The notes under the pieces are model-generated. The model was not told the DNA's origin and did no database searches. It worked only from the letters and a program-made list of their open reading frames with translations. Source: Corynebacterium bouchesdurhonense (GTDB lineage Bacteria > Actinomycetota > Actinomycetes > Mycobacteriales > Mycobacteriaceae). From it: 58,695 bases of DNA. The stretch lies in NCBI RefSeq assembly GCF_900078305.2, contig NZ_LT546023.1, positions 1 through 58,695 of the forward strand, in the 5' to 3' direction. This document shows positions 40,731-48,952 of the stretch, piece by piece. The translations under genes were made by a program, and so were the position numbers. Within the stretch, counting starts at the first letter, position 1; every line of letters starts with the position of its first letter.

Positions 40731-41732
40731 GCGCACGCGCCCGGTGCCGGCGGTGGTCTCCCCGATGACGGGGTAGCCGGGGATTTCGCCGATGAGGAGG
40801 AGGCCGCCGGAGGTCTGTGCGTCGGCAAGCAAAAGAAGCTCCTCCTCGCCGCGGTCCGAGTCGACGTGCGGGCGCACCCAGTCCAGGTTGCGCCTGGAGC
40901 CGCCGGGCACGAAGCCGTCGCGCAGCGTCTCGCGGGCGCCGTCGATGAGCGGCACCTTGGTAACGTCCACCACGGCGTCGACGCCGGACGCGCGCGCCAT
41001 CTTGTACAGGTGGCCGAGGAGCCCGAAGCCGGTCACGTCGGTGGCGGCCCGCACACCGGCCCCCACCGCGGCGCGCGAGGCGTCGGCGTTGAGGGTGGTC
41101 ATCACCGCGACGGCCTGCTCGAACCACTCGCCGGTGGCCTTGTGGCGGTTGTTCAGAAGCCCGGATCCGATCGGCTTGGTCAGGGTGATGGGCAGCCCGG
41201 GCTCGGCGGCGTCGTTGCGCATCAGCCGCGCCGGGTCCGCGGTGCCGGTGGCGGCCATGCCGTAGATCGGCTCGGGCGCGGAGATGGAGTGCCCGCCGGT
41301 GACGGAGATGCCGGCCGCCGTCGCCGCGTCGAGCCCGCCGCGCAGCACCTCGCGGATGAGTTCTTGGGGCAGCACGTCGCGGGGCCAGCCCAGCAGGTTG
41401 ATGGCGGTGATCGGGGTGCCGCCCATGGCGTAGACGTCGCTGAGCGCGTTGACGGCGGCGATGCGGCCCCAGGTGTAGGCGTCGTCCACCACGGGGGTGA
41501 AGAAGTCTGCGGTGGAGATCACGGCCAGGTCGTCGCGCACGCGGATGGCGGCGGCGTCATCGCCGTCGTCGAGGCCCACGATCACGTTTGGGTCGGCGTA
41601 GCCCACCAGGCCGGCCACGGCGTCCTCCAGCTCGCCCGGGGGGATCTTGCAGGCGCAGCCGCCGCCCGCCGCGAACTGGGTGAGGCGGATGGCGCCCGGG
41701 TTGTCCTTTGTGTTTTGGCTCATACGCCGCAT
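40722..41732 (-). CDS. selD: Selenide, water dikinase
   Basis: A 336-residue SelD. The catalytic region AAGGGCACKIPPGELEDAV has Cys26 where some organisms use Sec, and Lys29. Further landmarks are NVIVGLDDGDDAAAIRV, STADFFTPVVDDAYTWGRIA and GGTPITAINLLGWP. It makes selenophosphate from selenide and ATP for SelA. The open frame extends leftward through the tRNA-Sec gene; ATG 41732 or ATG 41723 is the likely start, neither with a good ribosome-binding site. It is convergent with the fdh operon and divergent from tRNA-Sec. Confidence 0.93.
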   Translation of the reverse strand: MRRMSQNTKDNPGAIRLTQFAAGGGCACKIPPGELEDAVAGLVGYADPNVIVGLDDGDDAAAIRVRDDLAVISTADFFTPVVDDAYTWGRIAAVNALSDVYAMGGTPITAINLLGWPRDVLPQELIREVLRGGLDAATAAGISVTGGHSISAPEPIYGMAATGTADPARLMRNDAAEPGLPITLTKPIGSGLLNNRHKATGEWFEQAVAVMTTLNADASRAAVGAGVRAATDVTGFGLLGHLYKMARASGVDAVVDVTKVPLIDGARETLRDGFVPGGSRRNLDWVRPHVDSDRGEEELLLLADAQTSGGLLLIGEIPGYPVIGETTAGTGRVRVV

Positions 41733-41748
41733 GGTAGCGTGGCCGCTT

Positions 41749-41843
41749 GGAGGTGTACGTGTCCTGGTGGGCGCCCCAGTCTTCAAAACTGGTGAGGCCG
41801 AGCATCTCGGCCTGGCAGGTTCGATTCCTGTCCATCTCCGCCA
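41749..41843 (+). tRNA. selC: tRNA-Sec (anticodon TCA)
   Basis: A 95-nt tRNA with the features of bacterial selenocysteine tRNA. The anticodon loop CTTCAAA has TCA at 41783-41785, the variable arm is long (GAGGCCGAGCATCTCGGCCT), the T-arm is GGCAGG-TTCGATT-CCTGTC, and the 5' GGAGGTG pairs with 3' CATCTCC. The discriminator is G and CCA is encoded. It lies between selD and selA and decodes the UGA at 35879. Confidence 0.95.
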
Positions 41844-41868
41844 CTCGCGCCAGGGGAGGTAGACGTTT

Positions 41869-43161
41869 TTGGATCCGCGCAGCAGCATTCCGCGCACGGA
41901 TGAGCTTGTATCGCTTGTCGACGCCCCCTTGATCGCGCCCCACGCTCTGAAAGCCGCAGCCCGGCGGGCCCAGGAGGCCGCGCGCCGCGGCGAGATCGCG
42001 CCCGGGCAGGTGGCCGCGCGCTTCCTCGAGCTCGCCGCCGCTGGCCCCTCCACGCTCACGCCCGTCATTAACGCCACCGGGGTGGTGGTGCACACCAACG
42101 TCGGGCGCGCGCCCCTGGCCCCGGAGGCCGCCGATGCCGCGCTGCGCGCCGCCGGCTACGTGGACGTGGAGATGGACCTCGCAGGCGGGGTGCGCTCCCG
42201 AGAGCGCGGGAAGCAGGCGACGGGCGCCCTGCTCGAGGCGTGCCCGGCCGCGGAGGACGCCCTGGTGGTCAACAACGGCGCCGCCGCCCTGCTGCTCGCG
42301 GCCGCGGCGTTCGCCGAGGGCGGCCAGCTGGTCATCTCCCGCGGCGAGCTCATCGAGATCGGGGCCGGCTTCCGCCTGCCAGAGCTGATCGAGTCGGCCC
42401 GGGTGGACCTGGTGGAGGTCGGAGCGACCAACCGCACCCACGAGGCGGACTACGAGGCGGCGCTCGCCCGGGGCGCCAGCGCCGTGCTCAAGGTACACCC
42501 GTCGAACTACCGGGTGGAGGGGTTTGCGTCTGCGGTGGGCGTCGACAAGCTCAAGCCCCTCGCACGCGCGCACGGTGCGGCCCTGATCGTGGACACCGGC
42601 TCCGGCCTGCTCACGCCCGACCCGCTGCTGCCGGACGAGCCGGACGCGGCGACCGCGCTGAAAGCGGGCGCCGACGTGGTGCTCTTCTCAGGTGACAAGC
42701 TGCTGGGCGGGCCGCAGGCGGGCGTGGTGCTGGGCACGCGCGAGGCCGTTGCGCGCATGCGCCGGCACCCGCTGGCGCGCGCGGTGCGCATAGACAAGCT
42801 GCGGCTCGCGGCCCTCGAGGCGACCCTGCGCGCTCCTCACGTGCCCGTGGCCGAGTACCTGCACGCGGACCGGGAGGAGCTGCTCGCGCGCACGGAGCGC
42901 CTCGCCGCTCGGGTTGGCGGCGAGGTGGTGGACCACGACGGCCGCGTCGGCGGCGGGGGAGCGCCCGGGGTGGCCCTACCCGGCTACGCGGTGCGCCTGC
43001 CCGAGGTGCTGGCCGCCCCGCTGCGCCGCCGCGACCCCGCCGTGCTCGGACGCGTGCACGGCGGGCACCTGCTGCTGGATCTGCGGTGCGTGCCGCCGGA
43101 GCGCGACGCGGAGCTGGCGGCGGCGGTGGAGGCGGTCAGGGGAACGCCGCGCGGCAGGTGA
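41869..43161 (+). CDS. selA: L-seryl-tRNA(Sec) selenium transferase
   Basis: A 430-residue PLP enzyme. VINATGVVVHTNVGRAPLA is the family signature and the PLP-Lys is Lys277 in FSGDKLLGGPQAG. It converts seryl-tRNA(Sec) to selenocysteyl-tRNA(Sec) using selenophosphate from SelD. Start TTG 41869 follows GGGGAGGT with good spacing. An exact dispersed repeat (41913-41928) encodes SLVDAPL near the N-terminus and a second, reversed near-copy encodes GVDKLKP at about 42540. The gene starts 25 bp after tRNA-Sec and its TGA overlaps the selB GTG. Confidence 0.94.
   Translation: MDPRSSIPRTDELVSLVDAPLIAPHALKAAARRAQEAARRGEIAPGQVAARFLELAAAGPSTLTPVINATGVVVHTNVGRAPLAPEAADAALRAAGYVDVEMDLAGGVRSRERGKQATGALLEACPAAEDALVVNNGAAALLLAAAAFAEGGQLVISRGELIEIGAGFRLPELIESARVDLVEVGATNRTHEADYEAALARGASAVLKVHPSNYRVEGFASAVGVDKLKPLARAHGAALIVDTGSGLLTPDPLLPDEPDAATALKAGADVVLFSGDKLLGGPQAGVVLGTREAVARMRRHPLARAVRIDKLRLAALEATLRAPHVPVAEYLHADREELLARTERLAARVGGEVVDHDGRVGGGGAPGVALPGYAVRLPEVLAAPLRRRDPAVLGRVHGGHLLLDLRCVPPERDAELAAAVEAVRGTPRGR
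41913..41928 (+). repeat. Dispersed motif, exact copy
   Basis: GCTTGTCGACGCCCCC followed by CTTG, near the 5' end of selA, encoding SLVDAPL. Confidence 0.9.
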
Positions 43162-44939
43162 ACGCCGCGCGCTACGTTGTGGCCACGGCGGGCCACGTGG
43201 ACCACGGCAAGTCCACCCTGGTCAAGCGGCTCACCGGCATGGAGCCAGACCGGTGGGAGGAGGAGCGCAGGCGCGGGCTGACCATCGACCTGGGCTTTGT
43301 GTGGGCGTCGCTGCCGGGCGCCGGGGCCGCGGAACCGCTGGACGTCGCGTTCGTGGACGTGCCGGGGCACGAGCGCTTCATCGCAAACATGCTCGCGGGT
43401 GTGGGCCCCGCGCCCGCGGTGCTGCTGGTGGTGGCGGCGGACGAGGGCTTCAAGGAACAGTCGCGGGACCACTTGGACGCGATCGACGCCTTCGGCATCG
43501 GCACCGGGGTGGTGGCCATGACGCGCGCGGACAACGCCGACGCCGCCCGCCGCGCCGAGGTGCGCGCCGAGATCGCTCGCGAGACCGCCGGCACCACGGC
43601 CGTGGGCTGGCCGGTTGTGGAAGTCTCGGCCAAGACGGGCGAGGGTCTCGCGGAGCTCACCGCCACCCTCGCGCGGGTGCTGCGCGCCGCCGCAGCGCCC
43701 GACCCCGCTGCCCGCGTGCGCTTCTGGGTGGACCGCTCCTTCAGCGTCAAGGGCGCCGGCACCGTGGTTACGGGTACGCTCACCGCGGGCACGATCCGCG
43801 CGGGCGACACCCTCCAGGCGGGCGAGCGCGAGGTGCAGGTGCGCGGCCTGCAGTCCGAGGACGCGCCCGTGGACGCCGCCGCCCCCGCCATGCGCGTGGC
43901 GTTGAACCTGCGCGGCGTCGACGCCGCCGCCGTTGGGCGCGGGGACGCGCTGGTGACCCCGGGGGAGTGGTGGAGCACTTCGCTTATCGACGTCTCCCTC
44001 TCCACCGCAACCCCCACCGCCGACCTGCCCCGCGAGGCGGTCTGCCATATCGGCACCGCGGGTGTGGCCTGCGCGGTGCGCGCCCTCGGGGAGCACCACG
44101 CCCGCCTCACCCTGGAGCGCCCGCTGCCGCTCGCGCTCGGCGACGCCGTGGTGCTGCGCGGCTCCGGCGAGCAGCACATCCTGGCCGGGGCGCGGGTGGT
44201 GGACGCGGATCCGCCCGCCTTCACCGCACGCGGCGACGCCGCTCGCCGCGCCGCTGAGCTGCCCGCCCTGCCGGACATCAGCGCCGAGATCGCCCGCCGC
44301 GTGGCCGTCGAGCCCGCGCTGCTGGCCACCCTGGGCTACGACGTGCCGGACGCCCCGCCGCAGGGGTCGATCGCCTTCGCCGGCTACTGGATCCGCGCGG
44401 CCCAGGTCATGGCGTGGAAGGACGCCCTGGCGCGCGCCGTGGCCGAGCACGAGGCCGCCGACCCGCTCTCCCCGGGCCTGACCGCGGGCGCGGCGGCGGA
44501 GCGGCTGGCCCTGCCGGATGCGCGGCTGCTCCCGCTCGCCGCGGCCGCCGCCAAGCTGCAGGTCCGCGACGGCGTGGTTTCCTCAGGGCGGACCCGGGAC
44601 CTGGGGGAGGGCATCGCCAAGCTGGAGGCGCACCTGGCCGCCGACCCCTTCGCCGCCCCCGAGGCCGCGGACCTCGAGCGCTGGGGCGTGGGCCCGAAGG
44701 AGCTCGCCGCCGCCGAGCGCGCCGGCCGCGTGGTGCGGATCGCGGACGGCGTGGTGCTGCTCCCCAGCGCCCTGGAGCGGGCCGCGGCCCTCCTGGCCGG
44801 CCTGCCCGCCCCGTTCACGGCGTCGGAGGCCCGCAAGGCGTGGGGCACCACCCGCCGCGTGGCCATCCCGCTGCTGGAAACGCTGGACGCGCGCGGCGTG
44901 ACCCGCCGGGTCGACGGCACCGCGCGCGTCCTGCGCTGA
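43158..44939 (+). CDS. selB: Selenocysteine-specific elongation factor
   Basis: A 593-residue translational GTPase. G1 is GHVDHGKST, G3 DVPGHERFIANML, and the G4 position is TRAD rather than NKxD, a SelB trait. EF-Tu-like domains II and III follow (VKGAGTVVTGTLTAGTI), then winged-helix repeats to the C-terminus (LERWGVGPKELAAAERAGRVV, TRRVAIPLLETLDARGVTRR) that bind the SECIS hairpin. GTG 43158 overlaps the selA stop. A degenerate dispersed repeat lies at 43982-43997. It delivers Sec-tRNA to the UGA of the formate dehydrogenase mRNA. Confidence 0.94.
   Translation: MNAARYVVATAGHVDHGKSTLVKRLTGMEPDRWEEERRRGLTIDLGFVWASLPGAGAAEPLDVAFVDVPGHERFIANMLAGVGPAPAVLLVVAADEGFKEQSRDHLDAIDAFGIGTGVVAMTRADNADAARRAEVRAEIARETAGTTAVGWPVVEVSAKTGEGLAELTATLARVLRAAAAPDPAARVRFWVDRSFSVKGAGTVVTGTLTAGTIRAGDTLQAGEREVQVRGLQSEDAPVDAAAPAMRVALNLRGVDAAAVGRGDALVTPGEWWSTSLIDVSLSTATPTADLPREAVCHIGTAGVACAVRALGEHHARLTLERPLPLALGDAVVLRGSGEQHILAGARVVDADPPAFTARGDAARRAAELPALPDISAEIARRVAVEPALLATLGYDVPDAPPQGSIAFAGYWIRAAQVMAWKDALARAVAEHEAADPLSPGLTAGAAAERLALPDARLLPLAAAAAKLQVRDGVVSSGRTRDLGEGIAKLEAHLAADPFAAPEAADLERWGVGPKELAAAERAGRVVRIADGVVLLPSALERAAALLAGLPAPFTASEARKAWGTTRRVAIPLLETLDARGVTRRVDGTARVLR
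43982..43997 (+). repeat. Dispersed motif, near copy
   Basis: GCTTATCGACGTCTCC, preceded by GGAGCACTTC. In selB, encoding SLIDVS. Confidence 0.65.
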
Positions 44940-44956
44940 TCCGGCTGAAGCGGGGG

Positions 44957-45379
44957 TTAGACCGCGTCGGTCTCGTTCGGGTCGTTGTCCGCGTCCGCCT
45001 TGGTCTCGTGGCGGGGGCCCCGCCTGTGCTCGGCGGGCGCGTAGATGGAGTACAGCTTCGCCGGCGCGTCGGACTCGTTGACAAAGTTGTGCCATGTACC
45101 GGCCGGCACGAAGGCCGCCCAGTCGGCGCCGACCACCTCGTCCACCTCGAGGTCGTCCTCGGACGGGCCGATCTTGGCGCGTAGCTCGCCCTCCTCCAGG
45201 CGGAGGAACTGGTCGTGGTCGTCGTGGATCTCCGCACCGATCTCGCCGCCGACCGGGATGGTCATCACCGTCAGCTGCAGGTTCGGGCCGGTCCACAGGG
45301 TGTCTCGGAAGGCCTCGTTGTCCAGCGTCGCGCGCTCGATGTTCACTACGTACGGATTGGGTCCCTTGTCGTTGCTCAT
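44957..45379 (-). CDS. Cupin-domain protein
   Basis: A 140-residue single-domain cupin. Motif 1 is GGEIGAEIHDDHDQFLRLEEGE and motif 2 FVPAGTWHNFVNESDAPAKL, with His and Glu residues placed to bind one metal. The C-terminal tail is charged (HRRGPRHETKADADNDPNET). The substrate is unknown. ATG 45379 (MSNDKGPNPYVV) is preferred to GTG 45388. It is convergent with selB. Confidence 0.87.
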   Translation of the reverse strand: MSNDKGPNPYVVNIERATLDNEAFRDTLWTGPNLQLTVMTIPVGGEIGAEIHDDHDQFLRLEEGELRAKIGPSEDDLEVDEVVGADWAAFVPAGTWHNFVNESDAPAKLYSIYAPAEHRRGPRHETKADADNDPNETDAV

Positions 45380-45401
45380 ACGCCCCACCGTACGCGCTTT
45401 C

Positions 45402-45417
45402 GCTTATCGACGCCCCT
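45402..45417 (+). repeat. Dispersed motif, 15/16 intergenic copy
   Basis: GCTTATCGACGCCCCT between the cupin start and the end of the upstream hypothetical gene. Confidence 0.85.
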
Positions 45418-46549
45418 ACCTGCGGTGACGCCCCCCTGTGCCCGCTGTACCCGCCGTGCCCGCGGCGCGCCGCTGCCTGCGCAGCCGCACTTTCTCTACC
45501 TCGGTGAGGTAGCCCTCGGCGCCCGCGAGGGCGTCCCCACCGTCGCCGCCGGCCGCGGGGACGCGGCGCGGTTCCGGCGTGGCCTGCTGATCCGCCGCGC
45601 CCGACGCGCCGCCCGGTAGCGCAAACATCTCCGTCGGGGCGGCGACCTCCTCGGGGCGCGCGCGGCCCGCCAGCGAGACGTAGCGCGCGGTGTGGCGCGG
45701 GCGCACCGTGTCGCCCGGGTCGGCCACGAACGCCCGCTCCACGGTCACGGCCCACGTGCCGTCCGGGAACTCCACGAGGGACCACGGCTCGGTCGGCGTC
45801 AGGTCGGGGACCTTGAGGGCGGGCACCGTCTGCAGGCCCTCGTTGGGGCCGGCCACGTTCAGCGCCGCCATGCCGCCCACCAGCACGGCGCGGGCGTACA
45901 CGGGCATCGCGCCACCCGCGCCACCGGCGCCACCCGCGCCGCCAGCACCGGCCGCGACGCGCACGAACTCCCGCAACTGGGCCGCATCTGCCTCCGCAAA
46001 CCCGCCGAGCACCTTGCCGCCCAGTGTCGCCGCCACCGCGCCGCCCACCTCGTGCAGGGCGACAAACCAGGAGCCGGGGGAGCGGGCGGCGAGCTCCTCG
46101 GCGGAGTACTCGCCGGCCGCCGTGTCCACCACCACCATGTCCCCGGGCGGCAGCACCGCGGCGCCCGGGGCGGTGTCGTTGCGCGGCACCGCCAGCTGCG
46201 GAGGCGGCAGGATCACGGTGGTGCGGAAGAGGCCCGCCGCCGCGTCGTGGCGGATCTCGGCCGTGGTCACCGGCAGGAGCAGGGAAGCCTCGACGCGGCG
46301 CATGTCTTCGTAGCGCCCGCGCTGAGACCACGGGATCTCCCCGATGACGCGGCCTTGGGAGCCGTCGACAAGCAATCTGCGCACACTCCACGCCCCGTTC
46401 AAGGGGTTGGGGTGCAAAAGGACGGGCACGAACGCCGAGCCCTCAAGCCCGGCAAACTCGTCGAAGAGGGGGACCTGGGCCACCTGGTCGAGGCCGATTT
46501 CTTCGCCGACGCCCCACACCGACGGCGCCAAAGGGTAGAGCCTGTCCAT
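45416..46549 (-). CDS. Conserved hypothetical protein with Gly/Ala linker
   Basis: A 377-residue protein I cannot assign. It has no signal peptide. An early segment, VPVLLHPNPLNGAWSVRRLL followed by VDGSQGRVIGEIPWSQRGRY, looks like a beta-rich domain. A mid-protein GAGGAGGAGGAGGA tract is coded by a short tandem repeat, and the C-terminus is a basic tail with GTAGTAGTGG repeats. ATG 46549 is clear. It follows the DUF808 gene by 21 bp and is probably co-transcribed with it. A dispersed repeat lies at 46358-46373. Confidence 0.6.
   Translation of the reverse strand: MDRLYPLAPSVWGVGEEIGLDQVAQVPLFDEFAGLEGSAFVPVLLHPNPLNGAWSVRRLLVDGSQGRVIGEIPWSQRGRYEDMRRVEASLLLPVTTAEIRHDAAAGLFRTTVILPPPQLAVPRNDTAPGAAVLPPGDMVVVDTAAGEYSAEELAARSPGSWFVALHEVGGAVAATLGGKVLGGFAEADAAQLREFVRVAAGAGGAGGAGGAGGAMPVYARAVLVGGMAALNVAGPNEGLQTVPALKVPDLTPTEPWSLVEFPDGTWAVTVERAFVADPGDTVRPRHTARYVSLAGRARPEEVAAPTEMFALPGGASGAADQQATPEPRRVPAAGGDGGDALAGAEGYLTEVEKVRLRRQRRAAGTAGTAGTGGRHRR
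46358..46373 (-). repeat. Dispersed motif, near copy
   Basis: Reverse complement reads GCTTGTCGACGGCTCC, inside the 45416-46549 gene, encoding LLVDGS. Confidence 0.65.
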
Positions 46550-46570
46550 GGCGGGCAGTCTACTTCGCGT

Positions 46571-47506
46571 CTACTTCGCGGCCGCCGGCTCCCCAGCGCC
46601 TCGCGCCCGGCGCATCAGCGCCACCACGCCCAGCACGATGAATCCCGCGATCAGCCCGGCCACGAGCGACACGCCCGTCTCGGCCATCCAGCCCAGCGCG
46701 CCGCCGCCGGCGGCCTCCACGCCGCGCTCGGCGATCTCGTGCGGCCAGTGCCAGCCGATCACCTCGTCGAAGCCGCGCACCACCAGGTGGCCGCCGACCC
46801 AGAGCATGGCCACGGTGCCGATCACGCCGATCACGTTCAGCACGTGCGGCATGCCCTTGACCAGCACGCGCCCCAGCTTCGGGGCGTTGCCGCGCTCGAT
46901 CATGCCGCGACCGATGTCGTCCACCTTGACCAGCAGCGCCACCACGCCGTACACGCCGAAGGTGAGCATGATGCCGACGACGATGAGGACGGCCGCTTCC
47001 ATCCAGATGGGCTGGTCCGCCACCTCGTTCAGCGAGATGATCATGATCTCGGCGCTGAGGATCAGGTCGGTCCGGATCGCGCTTTTGACCAGCGAGTCCT
47101 CGTCCTCGGGCGTCTTGTTCGCGGCGCGCTCCTGCTCGGCGGCGCTGTCGGCGGTGAGCTTGTGCGCGATCTTCTCGGCGCCCTCGAAGCACAGGTAGGT
47201 GCCGCCCACCATCAGGATCGGGGTCAGCGCCCAGGGCGCCACCGCGTTGAGCAGCAGCGCGACCGGCAGGATGATCAGCAGCTTGTTGCGCAGGGAGCCT
47301 TTGGTGATCTTCCAGATCATCGGCAGCTCGCGCGCCGGGGTCACGTTGGAAACGTACTGGGGGGTCACCGCGGCGTCGTCGATCACCACGCCGACCGCCT
47401 TGGTGGAGGTCTTCACGGTCATCGCGGCCACGTCGTCCGCGGAGGCCGCGGCGGTGCGGGCGATGAGGGCTACGTCGTCGAGCAGTGCAAGCAGGCCGCC
47501 GGCCAT
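46571..47506 (-). CDS. DUF808 family inner-membrane protein (YedI-like)
   Basis: A 311-residue membrane protein. MAGGLLALLDDVALIARTAA is the near-invariant DUF808 start; VVIDDAAVTPQYVSNVTPAR, GGTYLCFEGAEKIAHKL and SAIRTDLILSAEIMIISLNE are further signatures. About six to seven hydrophobic helices follow. The function of the family is unknown. ATG 47506 has GAAGGGAA upstream. First gene of a leftward pair with the 45416-46549 gene. Confidence 0.9.
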   Translation of the reverse strand: MAGGLLALLDDVALIARTAAASADDVAAMTVKTSTKAVGVVIDDAAVTPQYVSNVTPARELPMIWKITKGSLRNKLLIILPVALLLNAVAPWALTPILMVGGTYLCFEGAEKIAHKLTADSAAEQERAANKTPEDEDSLVKSAIRTDLILSAEIMIISLNEVADQPIWMEAAVLIVVGIMLTFGVYGVVALLVKVDDIGRGMIERGNAPKLGRVLVKGMPHVLNVIGVIGTVAMLWVGGHLVVRGFDEVIGWHWPHEIAERGVEAAGGGALGWMAETGVSLVAGLIAGFIVLGVVALMRRARGAGEPAAAK

Positions 47507-47601
47507 GGGGTTCCCTTCGGTCGGGGTAGGGGGAGCGGTAGTTAAAGGTACCAGGGCGCGGCGGAGCCGGAGTACACTCGCAACCCGATCAGATAAGGAG
47601 C

Positions 47602-47943
47602 ATGTGCTTGTCGACGCCCCCTTCAACCCGCCCCTCCGGCCGCCACCGCGTGCAGGTTGGCGACGTGGCCTACCTGCGCACCGAGGCCTCGGACGCGGCG
47701 GGGGGCGCGTGGCTGAAGTACACGGCCACCGACCTGCACGAGCCGCAGAAGGAGCTGCTGGCCGGTGACCCGGACGTGTGGGGCACCGCGGCCACGCCGG
47801 GCCGCCTGTTGACCATCAGCTGTATCCAGCCGCCCTTCTACGCCCCTTCGGTGCGCAACGCGGGGGGGGGTTGGCAGCTCGCGGGCGTGGTTGGCCCGGT
47901 GCCGGGCTCGCTCGGCCCCGCCCCGATCCTTCCCGCCGGGTGA
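47602..47943 (+). CDS. Small protein resembling the C-terminal part of a sortase
   Basis: A 113-residue protein starting inside a dispersed repeat (ATG 47602, with GGAG at 47599 belonging to the repeat). HRVQVGDVAYLR, AWLKYTATDLHEPQ and RLLTISCIQPPFYAPSVRNA loosely follow the last strands of class E/F sortases, where a TLxTC strand carries the catalytic Cys and a later Arg completes the site. The part that would carry the catalytic His is missing and no signal peptide exists. It may be a truncated gene; homology is weak and unverified. Confidence 0.35.
   Translation: MCLSTPPSTRPSGRHRVQVGDVAYLRTEASDAAGGAWLKYTATDLHEPQKELLAGDPDVWGTAATPGRLLTISCIQPPFYAPSVRNAGGGWQLAGVVGPVPGSLGPAPILPAG
47606..47621 (+). 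repeat. Dispersed motif, exact copy
   Basis: GCTTGTCGACGCCCCC, preceded by GGAGCATGT, which contains the start codon of the sortase-like gene. Confidence 0.9.
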
Positions 47944-47946
47944 CCG

Positions 47947-48417
47947 ATGGCCCCGTACACATTGCTTATCGACGGCCCCTCAGGCGCCGGCAAGACCACC
48001 CTCGCCCTGCAGATCGGCGAGGCGCTGGGCATCCCGGTGGTGCACTTGGACGACTTCTATCCCGGCTGGGGCGGGCTGGCCGAGGGGGCGCGCATGGTTG
48101 CCGAGGACGTCCTCGACCCCGAGCGGCCCGGGTACTGGCGCTGGGACTGGAAGCTGGGCCGCAGGGCCGAGTGGGTGGCGCTTCCCCCCGGCGGGGACGT
48201 GATTGTGGAGGGGGTGGGCGCGGTGACGGGGGCGTCGATAAGCAAGGCCCGAAAACGCGGGGACGTGGACACCATCCGGGTGGTGGCCGAGCCGGGCCTG
48301 CGCAAGGCGCGGGCGCTGCGGCGCGACCCCGGCTACGCCGAGTGGTGGGACATGTGGGCGGCGCAGGAGGCGCGGCTCGGATCCGTGGACGTGGACGTGG
48401 AGGTCAGGCGGGCCTAG
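47947..48417 (+). CDS. P-loop kinase, uridine-kinase-like
   Basis: A 156-residue P-loop NTPase. Walker A is LLIDGPSGAGKTTLALQIGE; VVHLDDFYPGWGGLAEGARM holds the acidic substrate-site residues seen in uridine kinase-like and pantothenate-kinase-like proteins, and VIVEGVGAVTG is the Walker-B strand. Shorter than classical uridine kinases, so the phosphate acceptor is unknown. It carries two dispersed repeats in opposite orientation, 47964-47979 over the Walker A codons and 48228-48243 encoding GASISKARK. It starts 3 bp after the previous stop and is convergent with the DUF402 gene. Confidence 0.75.
   Translation: MAPYTLLIDGPSGAGKTTLALQIGEALGIPVVHLDDFYPGWGGLAEGARMVAEDVLDPERPGYWRWDWKLGRRAEWVALPPGGDVIVEGVGAVTGASISKARKRGDVDTIRVVAEPGLRKARALRRDPGYAEWWDMWAAQEARLGSVDVDVEVRRA
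47964..47979 (+). repeat. Dispersed motif, 15/16 copy
   Basis: GCTTATCGACGGCCCC at the Walker A codons of the P-loop kinase gene. Confidence 0.75.
48228..48243 (-). repeat. Dispersed motif, exact copy
   Basis: Reverse complement of GCTTATCGACGCCCCC inside the P-loop kinase gene, 249 bp from the oppositely oriented copy. Confidence 0.9.
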
Positions 48418-48950
48418 CCGGCGGGGGCGAGCTCCACCTCGTCCGCCCAGGTCAGCTCGATGCCGAGGGTGCGCAGCCACTCCATCGGGTCGTCTTGGTG
48501 GCGGGTGATGCCCTCCACCGCGGTGAGCGTGACGTCGATGGCGCGCTCCGCCTCCTCCGCGGTGATCAGGCCGGCCGACGTCGCGGCCGCCAGCTCGTCG
48601 ATGTCCAGCACGTCGATGGGGGAGCCGGTGAGCGAGACCAGGTCGACGTAGAGGTCGCGGGTGCGCCAGACGTCCCCGTCCACGTCGATCTGCGCCACGT
48701 CGAAGTAGAAGTCCTGCTCCTCCTCCACGCCCTCGCGGAAGTGGAAGATGTTGGCGCGCAGGCCCAGCTCCGGCAGCAGCCAGCTCTCCAGGTAGCCGAA
48801 GCGCGGGTGGTTCGCGCCGCGGGCCATGTACAGCCCGAAGTCCGTGACGCGGAACGTGTCCACCTCCCGCAGGAAGCCCTTCGGGTCGGTGTTGGTGTTC
48901 GAGGACGTGTCGAACGTCTCCTGCTTCACCGGGTGGAGGTCGGCGCTCAT
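48414..48950 (-). CDS. DUF402 domain protein
   Basis: A 178-residue soluble protein. The block FRVTDFGLYMARGANHPRFG, LRANIFHFREGVEEEQDFYF and DVWRTRDLYVDLVSLTGSPI fits the DUF402 fold, small beta-rich proteins that include nucleoside-diphosphate phosphatases in Gram-positives. Whether this one has that activity is unknown. ATG 48950 has GAGGTGA 7 bp upstream; GTG 48956 would overlap the preceding stop. Second gene after the Rv1157c-like secreted protein. Confidence 0.72.
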   Translation of the reverse strand: MSADLHPVKQETFDTSSNTNTDPKGFLREVDTFRVTDFGLYMARGANHPRFGYLESWLLPELGLRANIFHFREGVEEEQDFYFDVAQIDVDGDVWRTRDLYVDLVSLTGSPIDVLDIDELAAATSAGLITAEEAERAIDVTLTAVEGITRHQDDPMEWLRTLGIELTWADEVELAPAG

Positions 48951-48952
48951 GA

